Assembly: GCA_047975205.1 (NCBI GenBank)
Contig: JBKEDC010000037.1
Span: 62,001 to 126,000 of the forward strand
Direction of reading: 5' to 3'
Source: JBKEDC01 sp047975205
GTDB taxonomy: Bacteria; Bacteroidota; Bacteroidia; Bacteroidales; Prolixibacteraceae
Length of the DNA stretch: 64,000 bases
Shown here: positions 28,132 to 35,316 of the stretch, one piece after another
How positions within the stretch are numbered: the stretch's first letter is position 1
How the letters are laid out: each line of letters opens with the position of its first letter
Notes under the pieces: model-generated
The model's database searches: none
Seen by the model: the letters and a program-made list of their open reading frames with translations, nothing else
Told to the model about the DNA's origin: nothing
Program-made: the position numbers and the translations under genes

Positions 28132-28398
28132 ATGAGCATTAAAAGAAACAACACAAACAGCAATGAAAACAACAACATTTCCTTTGCTTTAACTAAAGAA
28201 AACTACAAACTATTAGCTATCGGGTTTGCTATCATTATCATTGGATTTTTATTAATGATAGGAGGAAAGAGTGATGACCCGTCTCAATTTAATCCGGAGA
28301 TATTTAATTTTCGCAGAATTACCTTAGCTCCTATTGTTGTGTTACTCGGATTTTTATTCGAGATCTACGCTATTATGAAAAAACCAAGTAAAAAATAA
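28132..28398 (+). CDS. DUF3098 small membrane protein
   Basis: An 88-residue protein with two hydrophobic helices (about residues 28-45 and 60-82) and polar, Asn-rich ends. The block NISFALTKENYKLLAIGF, then IGFLLMIGGKSDDP, then FNPEIFNFRRITLAPIVVL, matches the Bacteroidetes-specific DUF3098, which is usually encoded between ftsX and uppP exactly as here. A role in septal peptidoglycan synthesis is suggested by that conserved neighbourhood only. Its stop overlaps the uppP start (TAATG). Confidence 0.9.
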   Translation: MSIKRNNTNSNENNNISFALTKENYKLLAIGFAIIIIGFLLMIGGKSDDPSQFNPEIFNFRRITLAPIVVLLGFLFEIYAIMKKPSKK

Positions 28399-29252
28399 TG
28401 GGAGAACTATCTATTCTTCAAGTTATCGTTATTGCCATTGTAGAAGGGCTTACCGAGTTTTTGCCTGTTTCTTCAACCGGCCATATGATTATAAGCCAAA
28501 GCATACTTGGTGTGGAAAACACAGAGTTTGTGAAAGCCTTTACAGTTATCATTCAATTTGGTGCAATCCTTTCTGTGGTTTGTTTGTATTGGAAAAGATT
28601 CTTTCGTTTAAATAGAACTCTGCTTCCCGATGGGACACCCACATGGAAAAAACTTCTCCACACCTATAACTTCTATTGGAAACTGTTCATCGCATTTATT
28701 CCGGCAGCAGTGTTCGGCTTATTGTTTAGCGATAAAATAGATCAGTTGTTAGAAAGCGTCACGGTGGTAGCTATTATGCTTGTTTTAGGTGGTGTATTCA
28801 TGCTTTTTTGCGATAAAATATTTCCCGGAGGGAAAGAAGATACAAAGCTTACAGAAAAAAAAGCATTTAACATCGGGTTGTTCCAATGCATTGCCATGAT
28901 TCCGGGGGTTTCTCGTTCGATGGCAACAATCGTAGGAGGAATGTCGCAAAAACTAACACGTAAAGCCGCAGCCGAGTTTTCCTTCTTTTTAGCTGTTCCT
29001 ACAATGCTTGCAGCAGCAGGATACAAGCTGTTAAAATTATTTCTCGACGGTGGAACTGCTATCATTTTAGATAATATTTCCGCATTAATTATCGGAAATA
29101 TTGTGGCATTTATCGTGGCTTTACTCGCCATAAGGTTTTTTATCAGTTTTGTTACGAAATACGGCTTCAAAGCATTTGGTTGGTATCGTATCATTGTTGG
29201 CGGATTAATTTTAATAATGCTTCTAAGCGGACATAATTTAGGAATAGCATAA
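28398..29252 (+). CDS. uppP: Undecaprenyl-diphosphatase UppP (BacA)
   Basis: Dephosphorylates undecaprenyl diphosphate to regenerate the lipid carrier for peptidoglycan and other glycans. The protein has 284 aa and multiple membrane helices. Signatures are EGLTEFLPVSSTGHMII (residues 14-30) and PGVSRSMATIVGGM near 171-184, containing the catalytic Glu/Ser/His and Arg. It overlaps its neighbours by one base on each side, so it is in a tight operon with ftsX, DUF3098 and truB. Confidence 0.97.
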   Translation: MGELSILQVIVIAIVEGLTEFLPVSSTGHMIISQSILGVENTEFVKAFTVIIQFGAILSVVCLYWKRFFRLNRTLLPDGTPTWKKLLHTYNFYWKLFIAFIPAAVFGLLFSDKIDQLLESVTVVAIMLVLGGVFMLFCDKIFPGGKEDTKLTEKKAFNIGLFQCIAMIPGVSRSMATIVGGMSQKLTRKAAAEFSFFLAVPTMLAAAGYKLLKLFLDGGTAIILDNISALIIGNIVAFIVALLAIRFFISFVTKYGFKAFGWYRIIVGGLILIMLLSGHNLGIA

Positions 29253-29950
29253 TGGATTTTCAGGAAGGAGAAATACTCTTATTCGATAAAAAGCTTGATT
29301 GGACTTCCTTCGACTTAGTGCGTAAGGTCAGGAACACACTATGCAGGTCATTGGGTATTAAAAAGCTCAAAGTAGGTCATGCCGGAACACTCGACCCTAA
29401 AGCAACGGGATTAATGATTCTGTGCACCGGAAAGGCTACCAAAAAGATTGAAAATATTCAGGCTGAGATAAAAGAATATGTAACTACTCTCAAGCTAGGG
29501 GCTACTACTCCCTCATTCGATTTAGAGAGTGAAGAAGGCAAACAATTCCCAACAGAACATATTACCCTCGAACTTATAGCGCAGGTATTGGACAAGTTTA
29601 AGGGTGAACAGCTACAAGTACCGCCACTGTTCAGCGCAGTAAGAATTAACGGAAAAAGAGCTTATGAACACGCTCGTAAAGGAGATGATATCAAACTACA
29701 TGCTAAAAGCATACGCATAGATATCTTAGAGATATTATCTTTCGAGAACAACTTCTTAGAGTTGCGTGTTGTATGCAGCAAAGGCACATACATTAGAGCT
29801 TTAGCTCGAGATATCGGCGAAGAACTAAATTCAGGAGCTTACCTAACACAGCTTCGTCGAACCAAAATTGGCGAGCATCATGTGGAAAAAGCCATGGATA
29901 TAGATTATTTTTTAGAGAATATACAACAGTTTACGGCTAACGAAAGCTAG
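29252..29950 (+). CDS. truB: tRNA pseudouridine55 synthase TruB
   Basis: Makes pseudouridine 55 in the T-loop of tRNAs. The 232-residue protein has the catalytic Asp in VGHAGTLDPKATGLM near residues 46-60, followed by FKGEQLQVPPLFSAVRING and CSKGTYIRALARDIGEEL. It lacks the long C-terminal PUA domain found in some TruB proteins, as is common in Bacteroidetes. It begins at the last base of the uppP stop and is followed 65 bp later by queA. Confidence 0.95.
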   Translation: MDFQEGEILLFDKKLDWTSFDLVRKVRNTLCRSLGIKKLKVGHAGTLDPKATGLMILCTGKATKKIENIQAEIKEYVTTLKLGATTPSFDLESEEGKQFPTEHITLELIAQVLDKFKGEQLQVPPLFSAVRINGKRAYEHARKGDDIKLHAKSIRIDILEILSFENNFLELRVVCSKGTYIRALARDIGEELNSGAYLTQLRRTKIGEHHVEKAMDIDYFLENIQQFTANES

Positions 29951-30015
29951 ATTTCAACAAAAGCTATTAAATTCGCAGCCAATTCTATATAGACAACAAA
30001 GAAAGTGTACATAAC

Positions 30016-31071
30016 ATGAAGTTATCAAAATTTAAGTTCGACCTACCTGAAAAGTTAATTGCTGCCCATCCTGCTGAAAATCGCGACGAATCACGATTAT
30101 TAGTGGTTGACCGCGAAAACAATAAGTTTGAACACAAGTTATTTAAAGATATCATTGAATATTTTGACGATCAAGATGTTATGGTATTTAATGACACTAA
30201 GGTTTTTCCGGCTCGTTTATACGGAAATAAAGAAAAAACGGGTGCTGAGATTGAAGTCTTTTTACTTAGAGAGTTAAATCGAGAACAACGTTTATGGGAC
30301 GTACTGGTAGAGCCGGCTCGAAAAATAAGAATCGGCAACAAACTTTATTTCGGTGAAAATGATGAGCTGGTAGCTGAAGTTATTGACAATACGACTTCTC
30401 GCGGACGAACACTTCGCTTTCTATTCGATGGCAGTTATGATGAATTTAAGAAAACGCTATTCAGCTTGGGAGAGACTCCTCTTCCTGATATGGTAAAAAT
30501 GCAGCGTAACGTTGTTCCTGAAGATAAAGACAGATACCAAACAATTTATGCTAAGCATGAAGGAGCTGTTGCTGCCCCTACCGCTGGGTTGCATTTTAGT
30601 CGTGAGCTCTTGAAACGTTTGGAAATTATAGGCGTTGATTTTAGCCATATTACCTTACACGTAGGATTAGGAAGTTTCCGCCACGTAGAGGTGGAGGATC
30701 TAACCAAACATAAAATGGATTCTGAACAAATATGGATTCCGGAAAAGACTTGTGAAGTTATTAACAATGCTAAAATCAACAAAAAGAATATTTGTGCTGT
30801 AGGTACTACTGTAATGCGTACTCTTGAGACTTCTGTTTCCACACAGAATCTACTGAAACCATATGAAGGATGGACCAATAAATTCATATTCCCTCCATAC
30901 GATTTCAGAGTAGCTAACCGCATGGTATCAAACTTTCACTTACCATATTCTACCTTACTTATGATGGTTTCATCATTTGGCGGTTTTGATTTAACCATGG
31001 AAGCATATAATGAAGCTGTAAAAGAGGGATATCGTTTCGGAACATATGGGGATGCAATGCTAATTCTATAA
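30016..31071 (+). CDS. queA: S-adenosylmethionine:tRNA ribosyltransferase-isomerase QueA
   Basis: Transfers the ribosyl moiety of SAM to 7-aminomethyl-7-deazaguanine in tRNA, forming epoxyqueuosine. The protein is 351 aa, of normal length. Motifs are FDLPEKLIAAHPAENRDESR at the N-terminus, FNDTKVFPARLYGN near 64-77, APTAGLHFSRELL near 190, THVGLGSF-like ITLHVGLGSFRHV near 215, and NFHLPYSTLLMM near 314. It runs in the same direction as truB with a 65 bp gap and so may be in the operon. Confidence 0.96.
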   Translation: MKLSKFKFDLPEKLIAAHPAENRDESRLLVVDRENNKFEHKLFKDIIEYFDDQDVMVFNDTKVFPARLYGNKEKTGAEIEVFLLRELNREQRLWDVLVEPARKIRIGNKLYFGENDELVAEVIDNTTSRGRTLRFLFDGSYDEFKKTLFSLGETPLPDMVKMQRNVVPEDKDRYQTIYAKHEGAVAAPTAGLHFSRELLKRLEIIGVDFSHITLHVGLGSFRHVEVEDLTKHKMDSEQIWIPEKTCEVINNAKINKKNICAVGTTVMRTLETSVSTQNLLKPYEGWTNKFIFPPYDFRVANRMVSNFHLPYSTLLMMVSSFGGFDLTMEAYNEAVKEGYRFGTYGDAMLIL

Positions 31072-31128
31072 AACTACCTCATTACTACGGAACAAAAGTG
31101 GTTAATCTATCGAAAAAACACTTTTAGC

Positions 31129-31159
31129 TTTGGTAACTAGATATAAACATATATCTTTG
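31129..31159 (+). promoter_or_regulatory. Promoter for rpmH (best consensus match in the window)
   Basis: TTTG at 31129-31132, exactly 19 bp, then TATCTTTG at 31152-31159. This is a full match to the Bacteroidetes housekeeping promoter. The rpmH ATG lies 46 bp further on. Confidence 0.85.
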
Positions 31160-31205
31160 CAGTCCGAAATGATTAATTAGGAATAAAAAATAAAATAGGA
31201 TACCA

Positions 31206-31364
31206 ATGAAAAGAACATTTCAACCATCAAACAGAAAACGCAAAAACAAGCATGGTTTTCGCGAAAGAATGGCTACTCCGGGCGGACGCTTGGTACTAAA
31301 AAGCCGTCGTGCTAAGGGAAGAAAAAAGTTAACAGTTTCTGACGAAGCAAGACACAAACGCTAA
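31206..31364 (+). CDS. rpmH: 50S ribosomal protein L34
   Basis: The small basic 52-residue protein begins MKRTFQPSNRKRKNKHGF and continues RERMATPGGRLVLKSRRAKG, the L34 signature. It binds 23S rRNA in the large subunit. The bacterial dnaA-rpmH-rnpA order is not present: a PAP2-like gene on the other strand follows. It has a perfect promoter upstream and a strong terminator 27 bp downstream, so it is a single-gene transcript. Confidence 0.97.
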   Translation: MKRTFQPSNRKRKNKHGFRERMATPGGRLVLKSRRAKGRKKLTVSDEARHKR

Positions 31365-31391
31365 TAGTTAGCTTTGTTTCAAACAAAATAT

Positions 31392-31417
31392 AAGGTGAGG
31401 TTTTCCTCACCTTTTTT
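31392..31417 (+). terminator. Intrinsic terminator of rpmH
   Basis: A 9-bp perfect stem AAGGTGAGG/CCTCACCTT (31392-31400 and 31405-31413) with a TTTT loop and a T run directly after it. Confidence 0.93.
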
Positions 31418-31512
31418 GTTATCATGCTTTTGTCAAAAATCTGAATGTTTATGTCCTTGTTACAAGAATATAGAATTACCGTTCATTCCTCTTGAAACAA
31501 ACTCCAATTTGA

Positions 31513-32118
31513 TTAAAAGATAAGCAACAAATGGATGAGAGGAAAACTGAATCCTAGAATAAATCCGACATAAACTTGGGCGGGAGTATGTCTTTCCAAT
31601 AATAACCGCGAAGTACCTATCAAACCTGCCAATATAATAAAGACCGCAGCCAACATAAACACATTCCATGCAATTACCCCACAAATTCCAAAGAAAATAC
31701 CTAAGAATCCACCAATACCTGCCATGTGGGCACTAATCTTCCATCGAAGATTTATTAATTGAATAGCACACACAATTAAAGCACAAACGATAAGCAATTG
31801 CGAATAAATAGAACTGACCGGCAAATGTCGAAGTAAATAAGCTCCGATAAAATAACTCATAATGGTAAAAAACAACGGATATATCCTATCTTTTCTGTCG
31901 TGCAAATTCAGCTTACGATGAATAAAAAGTTGCATTAATAAAATGGAAACTAGAGGAAGGAATAGCGTCGTTATTACTATCTCCAATATTATGGTTCGAA
32001 TTATTTCCGGCGATAAGTGAGCAAAAAATGCACCACTAAACAACAACATCATGTAGCCATAAGTAGGCAACAAAATAGGATGGAAGATTATTGATATTAA
32101 TTTAGCAAAAGCTTTCAT
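31513..32118 (-). CDS. PAP2-superfamily-like membrane protein
   Basis: A membrane protein of about 200 residues with five or six hydrophobic segments, starting at the ATG ending at 32118 or the one at 32124, just after the rpoN stop. It resembles the PAP2/phosphatidic acid phosphatase superfamily: KISAHMAGIGG stands for the usual PSGH motif and SRLLLERHTPAQVYVG for SRxxxxxHxxxD. The His residues are kept, but the last Asp is Gln and PSG is ISA, so activity may be altered. A basic region HDRKDRIYP is also present. The substrate could be undecaprenyl pyrophosphate, but this is speculative. It is encoded 3 to 9 bp after rpoN, almost certainly in the same transcript. Confidence 0.8.
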   Translation of the reverse strand: MKAFAKLISIIFHPILLPTYGYMMLLFSGAFFAHLSPEIIRTIILEIVITTLFLPLVSILLMQLFIHRKLNLHDRKDRIYPLFFTIMSYFIGAYLLRHLPVSSIYSQLLIVCALIVCAIQLINLRWKISAHMAGIGGFLGIFFGICGVIAWNVFMLAAVFIILAGLIGTSRLLLERHTPAQVYVGFILGFSFPLIHLLLIF

Positions 32119-32127
32119 AAACATAGA

Positions 32128-33558
32128 TTATAATTGACGACGAAGTCGAGCCACAGGGATCGACAATTGCTCGCGATATTTAGATACAGTTCTCCGATTA
32201 ATAGAGTAATCTTGACCATTAACTAAGTCTGTAATCTTTTCATCAGTAAGTGGTTTTGATTTATCCTCTGCATCTATAATATCTCGAATAAGCTGCATAA
32301 TTACCTTATTAGAACTGCGTTCTCCATTATCTTTTTCTACTCCTTCCGAAAAAAGCGATTTCAATGCTACCATTCCAAAATGAGTTTGAATATATTTTGA
32401 TTGACGCATACGTGATATTGTAGAGATATCCAAATTGGTTTCATCAGCAATATCCTTAAGTATCATAGGTTTGAGCTTAGTTATATCACCTTCTGCAAAA
32501 TACTCTTTCTGAAATTCAATAATGGCAGACATACAATGAAGTAAAGTGAATTGCCTTGCCTTTATAGCCTCAATAAACCACGCTGCATTATCGGCGTTTT
32601 TTTTCATAAACTGAAGTGTCTTACTTGCATCAGCATCTTTCTTATTAGCTTGGAGCTCACGCATCATCTCCAGATAATGTGCATTCACACATAGATTGGG
32701 CACGTTTTGATTATTAACACTTAATACCATCTCACCGTTCTGATATTCCAATAAAAAATCGGGAATAATAGTGAGCGAATTCTTTTGCCCGTCAGCAGCA
32801 GCACTTCCCGGTTTTGGATTGAGCTTATGTATTTCATCCAAAGCTTGCTTGAGCTCCTCTTGTGATAAATGCAAATTCTTCTGAATTTTATTGTAAGAGC
32901 GGTGTGAAAGCAAGTCAAAATATTTCTCTATAATCTTAATTGCCAGCAGTATTGAATTATTACTTTCTTTCCTATTAAGCTGTAAGCTCAAACATTCTTT
33001 TAAACTTCTAGCACCAACCCCGGCAGGATCCAGACTTTGAATAATGTGCAGCAACGATTCTATCTTTGCTTCTTCTACTTCTAGATTGAGATTGAAGGCT
33101 AAGTCATCAACAATAGCATAAATATCTCTATGCAAGTAGCCTTCTTCATCAATGTTACCCACAATGTATTCAGCTAATTGCATGTCTTCATCAGTTAAGT
33201 TTACTAAACGAAGCTGTTCAAGCAATGTATCATGGAAGCTGACTGAATTTAATACAGCATAATCTGTTTGCACATCATTTATCGAGCGATTATTAACATG
33301 CAACTTATATTCGGGAATATCATCAGGATCTACAAAGTCTTCCAATGTGTATTCATCTGTATTTGAAGACTCTACTTCTTCAACATTAGAATCTTCCGAA
33401 GGATTTTCATCTACCTCTAGTAGCGGGTTTTCTTCAAGCTCCCTTTTGATGCGCTGCTCCAGCTCCATAGTCGGGACTTCCAACAATTGAATCAGCTGAA
33501 TTTGCTGAGGAGATAATCGTTGGAGCATCTTCTGTTGTAAACTTAATTTCTGACTCAT
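32128..33558 (-). CDS. rpoN: RNA polymerase sigma-54 factor
   Basis: The alternative sigma factor that needs AAA+ enhancer-binding proteins to open promoters. The 476-residue protein has the N-terminal activator region rich in Gln and Leu (LSPQQIQLIQLLEVPTMELE), an acidic linker (about 60-90), a core-binding region, an HTH region ISTISRMRQSKYIQTHFG near 390-410, and the diagnostic RpoN box NRRTVSKYRE at residues 454-463. The start follows a good promoter (33585-33592). The downstream gene is PAP2-like. No bacterial enhancer-binding protein is encoded in the window. Confidence 0.97.
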   Translation of the reverse strand: MSQKLSLQQKMLQRLSPQQIQLIQLLEVPTMELEQRIKRELEENPLLEVDENPSEDSNVEEVESSNTDEYTLEDFVDPDDIPEYKLHVNNRSINDVQTDYAVLNSVSFHDTLLEQLRLVNLTDEDMQLAEYIVGNIDEEGYLHRDIYAIVDDLAFNLNLEVEEAKIESLLHIIQSLDPAGVGARSLKECLSLQLNRKESNNSILLAIKIIEKYFDLLSHRSYNKIQKNLHLSQEELKQALDEIHKLNPKPGSAAADGQKNSLTIIPDFLLEYQNGEMVLSVNNQNVPNLCVNAHYLEMMRELQANKKDADASKTLQFMKKNADNAAWFIEAIKARQFTLLHCMSAIIEFQKEYFAEGDITKLKPMILKDIADETNLDISTISRMRQSKYIQTHFGMVALKSLFSEGVEKDNGERSSNKVIMQLIRDIIDAEDKSKPLTDEKITDLVNGQDYSINRRTVSKYREQLSIPVARLRRQL

Positions 33559-33584
33559 TAACTCATCCTAAAAAGTTACTTTCT

Positions 33585-33610
33585 CAAATTTATGATTTTC
33601 TCCTTAGCAA
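33585..33610 (-). promoter_or_regulatory. Promoter of rpoN
   Basis: On the minus strand TTG near 33608-33610, about 15-18 bp, then a perfect TAAATTTG at 33585-33592. The rpoN ATG begins 26 bp downstream. Confidence 0.55.
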
Positions 33611-34377
33611 CAAGCCAAGATAGTGGGAATATCTGCTAATTTCTCTGCGTGAAAACAGCTTATTTTCTTTGTAAATTTCAACTCTAAACTTAAATAACCC
33701 GTCTCTTGGCAAGCTTGTATAATCTCCGGATAATCCGGTTTAGATTCTTGAAATAGAATAGTATCCATGCCAAAATTTATAGCACCCAACACATCATTTT
33801 TCCAATCATCTCCAATCATGATGGATTGCGTTTTGCGTGCATTCGAATTTTTTAATGCATACTCAAAAACTGCAGGTTTAGGTTTGGGAGATCCTACCAT
33901 TTCGGAAAGAGTGACAGATTGAAAATAAGAATCAATACCTGCTGATTGCAACTTCCTCATCTGTACCTCAATAAATCCATTACTAATGATATGCAATAGA
34001 TATCCCTGCTCTCTCAACATGTCTAACATATGGACACAACCCGGAAATAATTTTTTCTGTTCTCCCATAAATTTCAGATATAGTTCATTAGCATCTTCAG
34101 CTTTCACATGGGTAATTTCAAAATGAGTAAAAGGTTCTGAAAAACGGCGTTCACTTAGCTCTGCTTTACTTGTTATTCCTTGTCGATACTCCTCCCACAA
34201 TCTATCGTTTACTTGCTCATAAAAATCAAAGAATATTTCAAATGATGGCAATTGATTAAGGATTTGAAGCTGTTCTAGGCAACACCTCATAGATTCTGCA
34301 GAATTCGTTTTAAAATCCCATAGTGTGTGGTCGAGGTCGAAAAACAAATGTTTGTATTTATGCTGTGTGTTAATCAT
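33604..34377 (-). CDS. YjjG-family HAD nucleotidase
   Basis: A haloacid dehalogenase hydrolase of the noncanonical pyrimidine nucleotidase (YjjG) type. From the ATG ending at 34377 the protein has about 257 aa; an upstream in-frame TTG is less likely. Motif I is FFDLDHTLWDF, with nucleophile Asp and acid/base Asp. Motif II is HIISNGF (Thr/Ser), motif III the Lys in SPKPKPAVFEYAL, and motif IV IGDDWKNDVLGA. A helical cap follows motif I. The enzyme cleaves nucleoside monophosphates such as damaged pyrimidine nucleotides. It runs in the same direction as rpoN and ends 46 bp before it. Confidence 0.93.
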   Translation of the reverse strand: MINTQHKYKHLFFDLDHTLWDFKTNSAESMRCCLEQLQILNQLPSFEIFFDFYEQVNDRLWEEYRQGITSKAELSERRFSEPFTHFEITHVKAEDANELYLKFMGEQKKLFPGCVHMLDMLREQGYLLHIISNGFIEVQMRKLQSAGIDSYFQSVTLSEMVGSPKPKPAVFEYALKNSNARKTQSIMIGDDWKNDVLGAINFGMDTILFQESKPDYPEIIQACQETGYLSLELKFTKKISCFHAEKLADIPTILACC

Positions 34378-34423
34378 GGGCAAATACTATAATTTCAGCT
34401 CGCTAAGGTAATGATATATAGAC

Positions 34424-34456
34424 ATAAAAAAAGCAAGTCTGAATAGACTTGCTTTT
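34424..34456 (-). terminator. Intrinsic terminator of the small outer-membrane-type protein gene
   Basis: A 12-bp perfect stem (34429-34440 with 34445-34456, GAAT loop) with a T run on the minus strand, 20 bp after the stop of the gene at 34477. Confidence 0.88.
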
Positions 34457-34476
34457 AATTATACTTTATTTAGTAC

Positions 34477-34908
34477 TTAGAAAACATAGCGCAAGTTAAT
34501 GCCGAAGCCTCCCCAGTTAAAATCTGTATCTTCTACAATCCAGAATGTAGGACGATAATCAACACCTATAGCCAATGGAAATTTGAAGTGGTATTCCATA
34601 CCGGCTTCACCGGAAACACCAAAACCAAACCAATTGTCACCAAAGTGCATAGACGGACCAAAACCGGCATACCAGTTTAAACCTTCCACATTACCTACCG
34701 GGCGATAAAGAAGATCCCATAGTGCATCGATACCTACTCCGCTTCCAAAGTTTAAGTTCGTATGCAAACGACTGAATTGTCCTAAACCAAATACCGCATC
34801 AACTGCCACATTGTTACCTGAAGAGTCACCGAAACGGATACCTACTTCTTGTGCATTCACAGTTGTGAAACCAATTAGTGCAACTGCCACTAGTAATAAC
34901 TTTTTCAT
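34477..34908 (-). CDS. Small outer-membrane beta-barrel-like protein
   Basis: The 143-residue protein has a signal peptide (MKKLLLVAVALIGFTTVNAQ) and a mature part of alternating polar and aromatic residues, with strands such as LNWYAGFGPSMHFG and AGMEYHFKFPLAIGVDYRPTFW. The last residue is Phe (INLRYVF), typical of proteins inserted by the BAM complex. Residue spacing suits an 8-stranded barrel. No family was recognised beyond small OMP-like proteins common in Bacteroidetes. It has its own terminator and a 5' region of about 400 bp. Confidence 0.8.
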   Translation of the reverse strand: MKKLLLVAVALIGFTTVNAQEVGIRFGDSSGNNVAVDAVFGLGQFSRLHTNLNFGSGVGIDALWDLLYRPVGNVEGLNWYAGFGPSMHFGDNWFGFGVSGEAGMEYHFKFPLAIGVDYRPTFWIVEDTDFNWGGFGINLRYVF

Positions 34909-35316
34909 TTTTAATTTATTAAGATTAATATTAAATTTAACAATAATCAGAATGAGCTAAGATATTATATCTTCTTCTTTCTATTTAGAGTTATATTAAG
35001 ATACTAACAACGATTAAAAGATATAGTTTATATTTTTTATACGTTCTAGTCTTAAATCTCCGGCGCAAATAAAGCAACTATAATTCAAATGTTGCAATAA
35101 TAAAGATATAAAAAACTATATAGTTTTATTTTTATATGGTTTTTTATATAAAAAACATTCCAATAAGTTAAAGGATAGAATGAAAGATGAAATCAAGAAA
35201 ACACTACAATGCATTAAATACCAGCACACTAATAAGAAATGTTATAACATTGAGCCTAAATTAGATTAATTCTATCAAGTCGGCTCTTTTTAACATATTG
35301 CCATATACAAAACCGT
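34909..35316. other. Intergenic region upstream of the small OMP gene
   Basis: About 408 bp of very AT-rich sequence between the OMP-like gene and mutS. It contains partial A/T palindromes (near 35110-35160, built on TATATAG and TATATAA), but I find no gene and no consensus promoter. Confidence 0.5.

Noticed and set aside
35110..35160. A/T palindromes near 35120 as a terminator or small RNA
   Set aside because: The pairing is only A-T and imperfect; it is expected by chance in such AT-rich sequence.
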